NCBI RefSeq assembly: GCF_029989365.1
Contig: NZ_JAPRAQ010000033.1
Coordinates: 24,818 to 88,817 of the forward strand
Length of the DNA stretch: 64,000 nucleotides
Direction: 5' to 3'
Source of the DNA: Bradyrhizobium sp. Arg816
GTDB lineage: Bacteria > Pseudomonadota > Alphaproteobacteria > Rhizobiales > Xanthobacteraceae
This document shows, piece by piece, positions 52,137-60,674 of the stretch (the stretch's first letter is position 1; each line of letters opens with the position of its first letter). Position numbers and translations under genes: made by a program. The notes beneath the pieces are model-generated. The model searched no databases, was not told where the DNA came from, and saw only the letters and a list, made by a program, of their open reading frames with translations.

Positions 52137-53249
52137 ATGAACAAGCGTTTACTCTTGGCTACGACCGCTGCAGTGGCGATCGCGACTTCTGCTTTCGCGC
52201 AGTCTTCTCCGAGCACGTCGAGCTCCAATCCGTCGGCCACGCAGCGCCAGCAGGATTCCACATCGACGACGCCATCCTCTTCAACGGCGACACCGTCGTC
52301 CAACCCCTCTTCGGGATCCGCACAGACCAATCCTTCGACCAATTCGGCCCAGACGCGGTCTCCATCGTCGACCGGGCAGACCGCTGCAGGCCAGACGTCC
52401 AATTCCGGAACGGCCAATACGACGCAGGCGCCGAGCTCTAACAACTCGACCAGCCAGGCGCAGACTGGTCAGCCGTCGAACCAGAGCAATCCGCCTTCCA
52501 ACCAGGCGCAGACCAACTCTCCTTCGAACACGAACACCCAGACGCAGAGCGCCAACCCGCCCGCCTCAGGCTCCAGCCAGGCGCAGTCGCCGACGGGTAC
52601 CGGGTCGACCAACACGGCCCAGCAACCAAACAATCAGCAGAACACGGCCGATCGTTCGTCGAACACCAACGTGAACGCGTCGGTGAACATCAACGATCAG
52701 CAGCGGACCCGCATCAGCACGTCGATTTCGCATCTGAACGTGCAGCCTCTCACCAACCTAAACTTCTCGTTGTCGGTGGGCACGGCCGTGCCGCGCGATG
52801 TCCGCCTGCAGCCGCTGCCGACGGAGGTGGTCGAGGTCGTGCCGCAGTACCGGGGCTACAACTTCGTCCTGGTCAAGGACGAGATCGTAATCGTGGAGCC
52901 CTCCAGCTACCAGATCGTCGCGGTCCTGCCGTATTCGGGGCGGTCCACGGCGGCGGCGCCGGCGCGCACCGAGCAGCGCAAAGTGACGTTCACCGATCGT
53001 GATCGCGAGGTGATTCGCAAGCACGCCAAGGCGCGTCCCGTCGAGCGCGAGCGGCAAACGACCGGCAGCACGGTCCGAACCGAGATCCGCCGGGGCGAGC
53101 GCGTGCCGGAGGGCGTAGAGATCGAATCGTTCCCCGACGAGGTCTATCGCGACGCGCCTAGCCTGCGGGAGTACCGGTACATTCACCGGGATAGCCGCAC
53201 CTATATCGTCGAACCGCAGGAACGTCGCGTCATCGAAGAGATCGACTGA
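52137..53249 (+). CDS. secreted protein with Ser/Asn/Gln-rich linker and two DUF1236 domains
   Basis: A 370-residue protein. The signal peptide is MNKRLLLATTAAVAIATSAF. A roughly 160-residue Ser/Thr/Asn/Gln-rich low-complexity region follows, then two DUF1236 domains (TSISHLNVQPLTNLNFSLSV with YNFVLVKDEIVIVEPSSYQI, and REVIRKHAKARPVERERQTT with YRYIHRDSRTYIVEPQERRV). The second domain and the single-domain protein at 47452-47799 share the ending V(V/I)(Q/E)EID. GGAGG precedes ATG 52137. Probably periplasmic; function unknown. Confidence 0.82.
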   Translation: MNKRLLLATTAAVAIATSAFAQSSPSTSSSNPSATQRQQDSTSTTPSSSTATPSSNPSSGSAQTNPSTNSAQTRSPSSTGQTAAGQTSNSGTANTTQAPSSNNSTSQAQTGQPSNQSNPPSNQAQTNSPSNTNTQTQSANPPASGSSQAQSPTGTGSTNTAQQPNNQQNTADRSSNTNVNASVNINDQQRTRISTSISHLNVQPLTNLNFSLSVGTAVPRDVRLQPLPTEVVEVVPQYRGYNFVLVKDEIVIVEPSSYQIVAVLPYSGRSTAAAPARTEQRKVTFTDRDREVIRKHAKARPVERERQTTGSTVRTEIRRGERVPEGVEIESFPDEVYRDAPSLREYRYIHRDSRTYIVEPQERRVIEEID

Positions 53250-53274
53250 TCTCGCCCAACGGAGGAACACGAAC

Positions 53275-53589
53275 ATGAAGACAATTGCGCTCGGAGCTTT
53301 CGCGACGGTCCTGTTGGCGTCGGCTGCGTCGGCAGCTCCGCTCAATCCAACCTCGCTCGGGTCGGCGGAGGTGGCCAACGTCGACCAGGTTCGCCTAATC
53401 TGCGATGAGTACGGCCGCTGCTACCGCACCCGCGGTCCCCGCTATGTCCAGCGCTACTATGGCGGAGACGACGGCTACGCGGTGCGCCGGAGCTACGGCT
53501 CCTATGGCGGGCCCGGCTACTACGATCGCGGCTACGGCTACGGCGGTGGCCCAAGCATCGGTTTCAGCTTCGGTACCCGGAGCTGGTGA
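53275..53589 (+). CDS. secreted Gly/Tyr-rich small protein
   Basis: A 104-residue protein with a signal peptide (MKTIALGAFATVLLASAASA), a short CDEYGRCYRT cysteine pair and a Gly/Tyr/Arg-rich tail (YGGPGYYDRGYGYGGG). GGAGG lies upstream. It is 25 bases after the DUF1236 gene and may be co-transcribed; a terminator follows. Confidence 0.7.
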   Translation: MKTIALGAFATVLLASAASAAPLNPTSLGSAEVANVDQVRLICDEYGRCYRTRGPRYVQRYYGGDDGYAVRRSYGSYGGPGYYDRGYGYGGGPSIGFSFGTRSW

Positions 53590-53597
53590 ACTAGAAA

Positions 53598-53620
53598 AGG
53601 GCCGCTCTCTGAGCGGCCCT
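53598..53620 (+). terminator. Rho-independent terminator
   Basis: AGGGCCGCT-CTCTG-AGCGGCCCT, followed by TTCG and preceded by AAAA. Nine bases after the Gly/Tyr-rich gene stop. Confidence 0.75.
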
Positions 53621-53652
53621 TTCGACGTGGATTACGTTTCTGCGGTGATGAG

Positions 53653-53823
53653 ATGTCTGCTGTTGCGAAACTCCTGGGACAGAAGGAGCAATTGCTGGCG
53701 CGGCTCGAAGCCGATCCCGGCCCGAACGAGCGGGCCGAAATCCAGGCGCTCCTCGCGAAGATCGAGACCGCGCTGAAGCTGCTCGGCCCCCAGGATTCGG
53801 CCGCCGCAGACGAAGACCAATAG
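53653..53823 (+). CDS. 56-residue helical hypothetical protein
   Basis: The frame encodes MSAVAKLLGQKEQLLARLEA, then ERAEIQALLAKIETALKLLG and an acidic tail. It is a heptad-like coiled-coil pattern in two helices. Codon use matches the neighbours. The ribosome-binding site is weak (GGTGATGAG). Function unknown. Confidence 0.55.
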   Translation: MSAVAKLLGQKEQLLARLEADPGPNERAEIQALLAKIETALKLLGPQDSAAADEDQ

Positions 53824-53929
53824 CCTCTGGGGAGCAATGGATTCGGAAGGGCGGGAGCGTCGCCGAAGCCTCCGGCTCGCGGCGCTTCCCAGGCTCGCCG
53901 GATGAAGGCCCCAGCTCGGGGGGCAGGGG

Positions 53930-54253
53930 CTATGAGCTGGGGCCAGTACGGGGTTCGCCCTTGGGGCAGGGGCGTCGGGGAAACCTGGCCCTCGCGCTAT
54001 CGTTCCTCTGCGCGCAGCGAAGTTTCTTGATCCAGTCGCCCGGAAGGGCAGACGTGTACGACCGCAGGTCGGCGTAGAACGCGCCGCCATCTTGTGACTT
54101 CCGCTGAACGGTTGCGCCAAGTGGAGCCTGGCCCACGGCGGCGATGAACTGGCCGCAGGATCTCTGCCCGACCCCGAGCGTCATGACTCCGCCCTGGCCA
54201 GCGAGAGCCGGACCCGCAAAGCAGATCGCAATGATAGACAGCCAGAGCCGCAT
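53930..54253 (-). CDS. small secreted hypothetical protein, possibly frameshifted at its end
   Basis: ATG 54253 starts a signal peptide (MRLWLSIIAICFAGPALA), followed by RSCGQFIAAVGQAPLG and AFYADLRSYTSALPGDWIKK. The last 25 residues are Arg/Pro-rich and out of character, so the natural end may have been lost. GGGGGCGGGACG lies upstream of the ATG. Function unknown. Confidence 0.45.
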   Translation of the reverse strand: MRLWLSIIAICFAGPALAGQGGVMTLGVGQRSCGQFIAAVGQAPLGATVQRKSQDGGAFYADLRSYTSALPGDWIKKLRCAQRNDSARARFPRRPCPKGEPRTGPSS

Positions 54254-54278
54254 CGTCCCGCCCCCTGAAACAAAAGAA

Positions 54279-54295
54279 CCCCCCTTTTCGGGGGG
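54279..54295 (-). terminator. Rho-independent terminator
   Basis: CCCCCC-TTTTC-GGGGGG. On the minus strand it is followed by TTCTTTTGTTTC. It lies beyond the stop of the 63-residue HTH-like gene at 54384-54575. Confidence 0.6.
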
Positions 54296-54383
54296 CTCTC
54301 CTTGGTAGGACACATCGATTTTGTGGAAATGCAACAGGTTCTGGAAGAGGATCTTGGGACCACTCCATTGCAGAAAACGCAAA

Positions 54384-54575
54384 TTAGCCGCGGTGGGCTT
54401 CGCCCAGACCAATGCCCAGCTGATGCGCTTTCGCCCGCAATGCGGGGACGCTGCGCTTCATCGTCTTCGCCACCTTGCTAATCGGCGTGCGCGCCTTCGA
54501 GTACTGCTTCAGAGCTTTGAGATCGTCGCCGGTGTAGGCCTTGCGAATTTGGGTCTGCTTCTTCTTAGGTAGCAA
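54384..54575 (-). CDS. 63-residue HTH/SANT-like small protein
   Basis: TTG 54575 with GGAG ten bases upstream starts MLPKKKQTQIRKAYTGDDLK, then SKARTPISKVAKTMKRSVPA and LRAKAHQLGIGL. The basic start and the helix-turn-helix with R-S-V-P-A-L-R-A-K-A are the pattern of small SANT/Myb-like proteins of rhizobia. The same theme occurs at 56174-56356. Probably binds DNA; role unknown. Confidence 0.6.
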   Translation of the reverse strand: MLPKKKQTQIRKAYTGDDLKALKQYSKARTPISKVAKTMKRSVPALRAKAHQLGIGLGEAHRG

Positions 54576-54764
54576 TTGTCGTCTCCATTTTGAACTAGCA
54601 GGGACCTGCCGGAGCAATCTGGCAGGATTGTGCAAACTCACTGCAGTTCGCAAGCAAATCTGAGCTGCAGTTCTTGCTTGATCGACAGATGTCGAAGTGG
54701 CGAACCTACAAAGGCAATTGCAGCGAGCGCTCGCGCTGATTGAGTATCTCCACGGGAGGGCCCC

Positions 54765-54854
54765 TTGGAGATCCCAGGCTTCGATCTGGAGGAGCTGCAC
54801 AGGCTAATCGTGTTGCGCGCCGAGGTCGACCGTCTGCTACAGCAGCGCCGGTAG
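54765..54854 (+). CDS. possible 29-residue peptide
   Basis: TTG 54765 preceded by GGGAGGG encodes MEIPGFDLEELHRLIVLRAE and ends VDRLLQQRR, an amphipathic helix. The strong ribosome-binding site supports it, but the size keeps it uncertain. Confidence 0.4.
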   Translation: MEIPGFDLEELHRLIVLRAEVDRLLQQRR

Positions 54855-54992
54855 GCCGCGCCGGATCATGACCTGGCTGAAATGGCGCCGCCGGGCTAAG
54901 TTGCGCCGCCAGAGCGGTGTGGTATTTCGCCACGGTGTTGAAGACCTAAGAGAGTAGGGCCTACGTGTGGCTCTGGCGCTCTGTGGCTTCGC

Positions 54993-55106
54993 CTAGCGGT
55001 CCACCGCGATGGCGGCATCGATCAGCTCGGGCTGGCGCACCAGGAGCGCTGCCACTGCGACCAGCAGCAGCATTCCGGCGAGCATGATGGCGCCAGGCTC
55101 TGTCAT
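54993..55106 (-). CDS. possible 37-residue membrane peptide
   Basis: The frame from ATG 55106 gives MTEPGAIMLAGMLLLVAVAA followed by LLVRQPELIDAAIAVDR. This is one membrane helix and a short cytosolic tail. No clear ribosome-binding site. The rest of 54855-55464 shows no gene. Confidence 0.35.
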   Translation of the reverse strand: MTEPGAIMLAGMLLLVAVAALLVRQPELIDAAIAVDR

Positions 55107-55464
55107 CCATAGAAGCCAATGCAGCGCCCGGTGCCTCGTTCCTGGTCAGGGGTGAGTTCTTGTGATTTGCGCTCCGCCGCCCCTCTGCGGCCTTGCCAAA
55201 TCAGGCGCGCAGTGGTGCTGTAGGTTCGACCCTCACAGGCGGCCCATCGACGCATACGCTGATGGACCACCCGCTGGGGAGCCAAGGGCGCAGGGACCGG
55301 TCTAGCTTGGCAGGTCGGGCCGGTCTCTGATCCCGTTCGGAAGCCCTTCGAATCAGTCAGGGCGTCCTGTGATCCAAGAGACGCTTTATCGGGACTCACG
55401 CGCAAGAGTCCGCTGGTTAAGCTCAACATGTTCTGTAACCTATCCACCGACAGGCGCCCATTTT

Positions 55465-55755
55465 CTAGCCAAACTGGTCCAAGACCCGTCGAAATGCAGG
55501 GTGGACCCGGTTCTTCACCTTCACCCAGTCGCAGACACGGGGCCGGTAGCTGCGCGAGCGGTGCTTGGAGACGATCTCCTCGAGTCCCATGTCGCAGGCT
55601 GCCCTGAACAGGCGCGGCCCCCAGTCGCCGATCTCGAACGGCGCCACGAAGATGCCCTCCGGTCTGCGTTCCAGGATCTCGGCGAGCTTGGCCTTGCGCT
55701 CTTTAGCTTCAGCTCACGTAGGTCGTCGCCGCCGACCGACACTATGTCGATTGCC
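55465..55755 (-). pseudogene. fragment of an ATP-dependent DNA ligase (LigD-like)
   Basis: The minus strand encodes AIDIVSVGGDDLRELKLK, then after a frameshift KAKLAEILERRPEGIFVAPF, then EIGDWGPRLFRAACDMGLEE and IVSKHRSRSYRPRVCDWVKV, ending at 55465. These are the C-terminal motifs of the nucleotidyl-transferase domain of LigD-type ligases (the WVKVK motif V lysines). The N-terminal catalytic part is absent and there is a frame break near 55705. A non-functional remnant. Confidence 0.75.
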
Positions 55756-55877
55756 TCAGGGCGTATTCCTAAAATAGGGATGTCCGCTTATTCGCCAACA
55801 GGGCGCAGAAGCCGACCTTTTACGAAGGCCCACTAAGGGCCATGAGTGGAAGTAGCTCGGCTCGCGTAGTGCTCGTT

Positions 55878-56177
55878 TCACTCATTCTTTCGAAGAAGGC
55901 GTGAAGGCGCACATACCCGGGAACGTCGTTCGCCACCGGGCTCTTCAAGTTTGGCCCGGCCCAACTCAGTCAGCTCTATCAAGACTCTTGATCCGCCGAG
56001 CGGGCTCCCTGGAGCGACCAGCTTCGAGCGCCAAAGTTGCCAAACCGCGTCCGACTTGCGCCCGTCCAAGACGAAGGTGAATTTCTTGGTGTCATGGACG
56101 ACGACCCTGCCAAGTGCTGCAGCCTCCAACGCGCGCCGCTGAGACGCTGTAAGCTTGGAATTCGCGCTCGCGATCAT
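55878..56177 (-). CDS. hypothetical protein, 99 residues
   Basis: Overlaps the preceding HTH-like gene by four bases (ATGA). MIASANSKLTASQRRALEAA and FVLDGRKSDAVWQLWRSKLV suggest a winged-helix-like domain, with LIELTELGRAKLEE as its last helix. Function unknown; coupled with its neighbour. Confidence 0.55.
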   Translation of the reverse strand: MIASANSKLTASQRRALEAAALGRVVVHDTKKFTFVLDGRKSDAVWQLWRSKLVAPGSPLGGSRVLIELTELGRAKLEEPGGERRSRVCAPSRLLRKNE

Positions 56178-56356
56178 CGGCCCGACCCGTTGCGGGTGGT
56201 CACGATGACGGACAGCTTCTCTTCCGTGGCCTTTGCGAGAACGGCACCCGTGGTGCGGTCGAGTTCCTTGGCAATCAGCTTGAGCGGCAAGGTGCCCGCA
56301 AGTGCGTTCAGTCTGTCAACTTCCTCTTTCGTCCAGGCCTGCTTCCAACGCGGCAT
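56174..56356 (-). CDS. 60-residue SANT/HTH-like protein
   Basis: MPRWKQAWTKEEVDRLNALA, then LPLKLIAKELDRTTGAVLAK and ATEEKLS. The Trp-spaced start and the HTH with R-T-T-G-A-V are those of small Myb/SANT-like regulators. First gene of a two-gene unit with 55878-56177. Similar in layout to the protein at 54384-54575. Confidence 0.6.
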   Translation of the reverse strand: MPRWKQAWTKEEVDRLNALAGTLPLKLIAKELDRTTGAVLAKATEEKLSVIVTTRNGSGR

Positions 56357-56552
56357 TTCGCTTCATCTGCAATACAACTCCAACAATGCTACCTCAGGGA
56401 GTGCAATGAAGAAACCACATTTGTAACCTGGCTGCGTGAGGGGGGCCATTTTTCCGCGTGAGACCGTTTTTACCCACATTGCAGCTCCTGGTTGTGCAAA
56501 AGTGTCCGCTCTGAGAGCACGTCCTAGCCGGCAGCCGATTTCGACCAGTATC

Positions 56553-56819
56553 TTATTCCCGAGTCAGCAGATCTTGGCCGGGCGGCATCAGCTTCACGTA
56601 GGTGCCGCTTTCATGCTTCGATAACCAGCCGCGCTCGATCGCGTATTTGAGCCCGGCGCCGAACTCGCTGCCGCTGCCCTTCAGATTGAACATGAATGGC
56701 GCGTTGATCCGCTCGATGTAGATGCGGCCGTCCTGCACGGCCTCGACGTTGGCTGCGAGCTCGACGAGCTTGTGCGCGGCGGCCTCCGGCTCCGCATACG
56801 GTCGTTCGGAATGCTTCAT
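56553..56819 (-). CDS. hypothetical protein, 88 residues
   Basis: Overlaps the upstream gene by four bases (ATGA). MKHSERPYAEPEAAAHKLVE, EAVQDGRIYIERINAPFMFN and YAIERGWLSKHESGTYVKLM show a compact alpha/beta domain with a winged-helix-like end. No family named with confidence. Confidence 0.6.
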   Translation of the reverse strand: MKHSERPYAEPEAAAHKLVELAANVEAVQDGRIYIERINAPFMFNLKGSGSEFGAGLKYAIERGWLSKHESGTYVKLMPPGQDLLTRE

Positions 56820-57286
56820 CGGCGGGTCTCATTGGCCGCCTGCGCGGCGGTGATGTGTGCGCGGTGCGGGTAGCTCTCCGACGGCTTCCAGCTGTCGAAT
56901 GTGGTCCCGCAGACGCAGCGCATCAGCGTACTCCGGATCTCGCTATCGAGCTTCTCGCCCTGCGAGCGCTCGGCGGCCATGTCGGCGCGCCAGTCGCAGT
57001 CGTGGCGCCATTCGGCGAAGGCGGTGTCTGGGATGGTGGGCTGCAGATCGGACCACGCGGCCTCGAAGGCCTCGCGCGCGGCTTCGAAGGACTCGGCTAT
57101 TCCGCTTTGGTGCTGGCCGGGATGGAGGCCGGGATAAAACCCGCACGACCAGCTCCACTGGTCGGCATGGATGGGCACGCCTGCGCGTTCTCCGATAGTG
57201 CCGACGCGAACGTCACCGCAATAGATATGCCAAGTCTCCTGTTGCGGATTGTCGCTGCGGCGGCGGGTGAGGGTGGACTCGGCCAT
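56816..57286 (-). CDS. hypothetical protein, 156 residues
   Basis: TWHIYCGDVRVGTIGERAGV, QWSWSCGFYPGLHPGQHQSG and SFEAAREAFEAAWSDLQP form a recognisable conserved small domain of rhizobial proteins. The C-terminal part has MRCVCGTTFDSWKPSESYPH, a possible half zinc ribbon. Translationally coupled with the 88-residue gene. Function unknown. Confidence 0.6.
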   Translation of the reverse strand: MAESTLTRRRSDNPQQETWHIYCGDVRVGTIGERAGVPIHADQWSWSCGFYPGLHPGQHQSGIAESFEAAREAFEAAWSDLQPTIPDTAFAEWRHDCDWRADMAAERSQGEKLDSEIRSTLMRCVCGTTFDSWKPSESYPHRAHITAAQAANETRR

Positions 57287-57466
57287 AACTGGAAGTTAGT
57301 CGACGAGCGAGCGGCGTGGCCAGCCGCTGGGGCTTGCAGGCCGGTCTCTAGCGAGCCCAAGGGGTTGGTCAATAGGCCGTTGGTTGACGGACGCGGCGAG
57401 CACCACAGGTTTTGTGCCGCGCGGGGCGAAGGTCTTTCAGGCCCCGCTGACGTGATTCAAGAAGCC

Positions 57467-58315
57467 TCAGAATTTGATGACTGAGCGCAATCCGAGAACG
57501 GTCGCATTCTTGAGATGCTTACCGGGCGACAGCCCCAAAGGGTCAGTCGCGCCACCGCCGGGATGACGGATGAATTGGAGGTTGGGCTGGAGCGTCAGGC
57601 CGGCCTGCACCTCGTATTGGTAGACAGCGGTCAAGAGCTCCTCCGAGGTCCGCAGCGGCCATCGCGGGCCGTTGATCGACCGAAAGTCCCGATCAAGAGC
57701 CTGTGCGCGGCGCGAGACGTGGGCGTAGGCGGCTGCGATGCCGAACTTGTCGTGCGGGCGCGCGTGCGATAACCCGATAAACTCGAGGCCACCGTCGGCA
57801 TAGAGATCGATCGGATTGCGGTCCGACGGTCCGTAGGAGGCGCGAGCGAATACGCCGATGCCGCGATCGTCGTCTTTGCCGACGCGATAGAGCTTCTGCT
57901 CGAAGACGGCGTAGAGGCCGTAGTCGCCCGAGTGCCCCGCAGCCGTTCCCGAACTGGCGGGATCCGCGAGAGAAAGGCCTGCCGTATCGAAGCGCAGGTC
58001 TGTGAAGCTGCCGAAATGCCGCCAGCCACCAAGCTTGAGCTTGCCGTCCAGGCCCGGGTCGCCCTTCTTCGCATTCCACTGCAGTTGCGCTTCGTAGAGA
58101 GCGAGAGGCGGATCGTTCACCCGGAAATTGACACCGTATCGATCGCGGAGCTGTGGATCATCGGTGCCGGGACCGGCCGCGTTGCCGTCGAATACGGCGG
58201 TCAAAAACGAGAGATTGTTGCCCAAATCAGCGCGCAGACGTGCACCCATGGCGGCGAGCGAGTGCCACCGGGTCGCTTCTGCAGGAACGCCCGATGCCCT
58301 GCCTTCGCGTCGCAC
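57467..58315 (-). pseudogene. truncated OprB-type carbohydrate porin (C-terminal about 260 residues)
   Basis: The frame carries the C-terminal half of a carbohydrate-selective porin: LGNNLSFLTAVFDGNAAGPG, KLKLGGWRHFGSFTDLRFDT, GDYGLYAVFEQKLYRVGKDD. It ends with the aromatic SVIKF outer-membrane signature. Full-length members are about 450-500 residues with a signal peptide. Here the first roughly 20 residues (MRREGRASGV onward) are unrelated, so the N-terminal half and signal are missing. It may once have served the neighbouring GH13/GH65 genes. Confidence 0.75.
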
Positions 58316-58919
58316 GCCTGCCTCTTCAATCGCGACGGAAACGAGACAAACAACGACCGACAGTTACACGACCGCCGGAAGGGCGTGCAACTTTCATCGC
58401 TCGCTCGCCCATCCTCCAAATGCCTGGCGCTGTTCAGTGCAAACCGCCCTTGCGAAAGAAGTCGGGTCCGTTCGCTTTTGGGGTTGATTGTGTTGACGAG
58501 GCGCCAAATGGGCACGAGAGGCTTCGTCCGCGGAGTGCGTCGTCAAAGATTTGACCGGATTCGCGTCGGGTGCACGAATAATCCACCGCCCGCTAGGCGT
58601 CTGCGCAGAAGGCGGTGGGCTGGAAGTCCCCCCTTCTGCGCTCGACGCTTCGCCGAGGCGAGTACAGCCCTACGGCTGGTTCACGGTGACGAAGCTGCAC
58701 GGGCTATGCTGGTGGAGGGCATTACCTTGGCAGCGCTGATAGACGCTCCGCACCGATACGTTAGCAACGTGTCGAGATGGATCATGGTGAGTTCCAATAT
58801 GGCTATTGGTGATCAAAGACCCCAGCCAGACCAGCCTCTCAACGCAAGTCCTGAGAGATGTCGGCTTAAGCGCTGCTGAGCGGGATGCCAAATGCTGCAT
58901 AGCTCACTCGCCTTAATGT
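58316..58919. other. gene-free stretch between porin fragment and GH13 gene
   Basis: 604 bases. No frame with recognisable content and no clear repeat. It probably marks the junction where the 5' half of the porin gene was lost. Confidence 0.4.
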
Positions 58920-60533
58920 TCAAACGGCATCACTAGGATTCACCATTACCAGTAATCCTTCGTTTCCGCGTAAATCAATATTGCCTCGTACTTTCTCTCC
59001 TTCCCTGTCTGCGAATGAAGAAAGAAGAACGTGCCCCGACAACTCGGATCCTAAAAATGGGCCGGAGATAGGCTCCGGTCCAACATTGAGCGCAATCAAC
59101 ATGCGCTCATCCCGCAGCTCACGACAAAACAACAGGAGGTTGCCGCGTGCAACTAAAGGCTTGTACGAACCCACTGTAAGAGCAGCGTACTTGCGCCGAA
59201 ACTCGATCAGCCGACGGTACAGCCAATAGAGAGATCGCTTATCTTCCTGGAAAGTGACCACATTTTCGCTCTGGTAGTTGTCAGCTACCGGTAGCCAGGG
59301 ATCAACGTCGGAGAACCCTGCCGATTTCGAACCATCCCATTGCATCGGGGGGCGACACCCGTCGCGACCGATACCAATGCCCGGGACGTTCTTTTCAAAC
59401 GGGTCCCTGACCTGGTCCGGCATAATAGGTACCTGCTGCATGCCGATCTCGTCTCCGTAGTAGAGGGTCGGTGTTCCCCGCAATGTCATTAAAAGCATCG
59501 CCGCGATACGCGCTTGGTCCAGGCCGATGCGAGACGCTAGGCGGGGACGGTCGTGGTTGCCCAGAACCCAATTTGGCCAGCCTGCCGCCGGAAGGGCAGC
59601 TTCGTAGTTGTCGATCAGTCCTGCGAGCGATCGCGCTTTCCACTCGGCCGTGAGGAGTGCGAAATTATAAGGGAAGTGAACCCCTTCTAAATCGCGCCCG
59701 TAATAGGCGACCAGACGTTCGATCGGCAGATAAATTTCACCCAGCAAAACTCGATTTGGGAATTCATCGATAACACGTCGCATCCCGCTGATAGCATCGT
59801 GAACTTCGGGTAAGTCCGCCGTATAGAACGGAATCAGCGCATCGCGAGGCAAGCCACCCGGGCAGAAATCAGGATTCAGAGGGTTATCTCGAAACTGATC
59901 ATCTTTGATCAAATACCAAACTGCATCCACGCGAAATCCATCGGCACCTCGTCTAAGCCAAAAACGCATGACCTCGTGGATGGCATTGCGGACAGCAGGA
60001 TTACGCCAGTTCAAGTCCGGCTGCGCCGACAGGAACGTATGGTAATAGTACTGATTGGTGTTCGAATCGAATTCCCAGCCGCTTCCGCCGAATTCCGAAA
60101 GCCAGTTGTTCGGAGGCTTTCCATCTGCAGCCGGTTCTCGCCAGATGAACCATTCGCGTTTCGGGTTATCGCGAGACGCTCTGCTTTCAACAAACCAGGG
60201 ATGTTGATCCGACGTATGATTGGGAACGAGGTCCAAAATGACCTTAAGCTGATAGCGGTGGGCCTCAGTTATCAGATCATCCAGATCTTCCAAGCTTCCA
60301 AAGAGTGGATCGACATCGGTGTAGTCCGCTATGTCATAGCCGAAATCTGCCATCGGAGACTTGAAAATAGGAGACAGCCAGATGGCGTCGATGCCTAGTT
60401 CTACCAAGTAGGGCAACCGCTGTATGATTCCCCGAAGGTCTCCTACGCCATCATGATTGCTGTCTTGAAATGACCGCGGGTAGACCTGATAAATGATTCC
60501 GGTCTGCCACCAGTTCGCGCTTCCTCCTGCCAT
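58920..60533 (-). CDS. GH13 alpha-glucosidase-type glycoside hydrolase
   Basis: A 537-residue (beta/alpha)8 amylase-family enzyme. Motifs: DLVPNHTS (about 101-108), GFRVDAVWYL with nucleophile D203, LLGEIYLP with acid/base E266, and VLGNHDRPRL with D328. The start WWQTGIIYQVYPRSFQDSNH is that of alpha-glucosidases and oligo-1,6-glucosidases that act on short alpha-glucosides. No signal peptide, so cytoplasmic. ATG 60533 is used; a TTG lies two codons upstream. Divergent from a GH65 gene across 141 bases. Confidence 0.9.
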   Translation of the reverse strand: MAGGSANWWQTGIIYQVYPRSFQDSNHDGVGDLRGIIQRLPYLVELGIDAIWLSPIFKSPMADFGYDIADYTDVDPLFGSLEDLDDLITEAHRYQLKVILDLVPNHTSDQHPWFVESRASRDNPKREWFIWREPAADGKPPNNWLSEFGGSGWEFDSNTNQYYYHTFLSAQPDLNWRNPAVRNAIHEVMRFWLRRGADGFRVDAVWYLIKDDQFRDNPLNPDFCPGGLPRDALIPFYTADLPEVHDAISGMRRVIDEFPNRVLLGEIYLPIERLVAYYGRDLEGVHFPYNFALLTAEWKARSLAGLIDNYEAALPAAGWPNWVLGNHDRPRLASRIGLDQARIAAMLLMTLRGTPTLYYGDEIGMQQVPIMPDQVRDPFEKNVPGIGIGRDGCRPPMQWDGSKSAGFSDVDPWLPVADNYQSENVVTFQEDKRSLYWLYRRLIEFRRKYAALTVGSYKPLVARGNLLLFCRELRDERMLIALNVGPEPISGPFLGSELSGHVLLSSFADREGEKVRGNIDLRGNEGLLVMVNPSDAV

Positions 60534-60674
60534 TGCCAAAACCTGCTCTATTTATTGTTCTGAACGTCTTGGGTCTGGCAACGCGCCGTCAAATCTAGCG
60601 TTCCGCTCAACCCTCAAGTGGCAGCTCAGGAACGCCGCACCTCGCCAAGCGTTGGACGGGTGGAGGAAGCTGCC

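Noticed and set aside
55103..55447. Minus-strand frame of 114 codons downstream of the ligase fragment
   Set aside because: No similarity to ligase or to any other family by eye; no ribosome-binding site.
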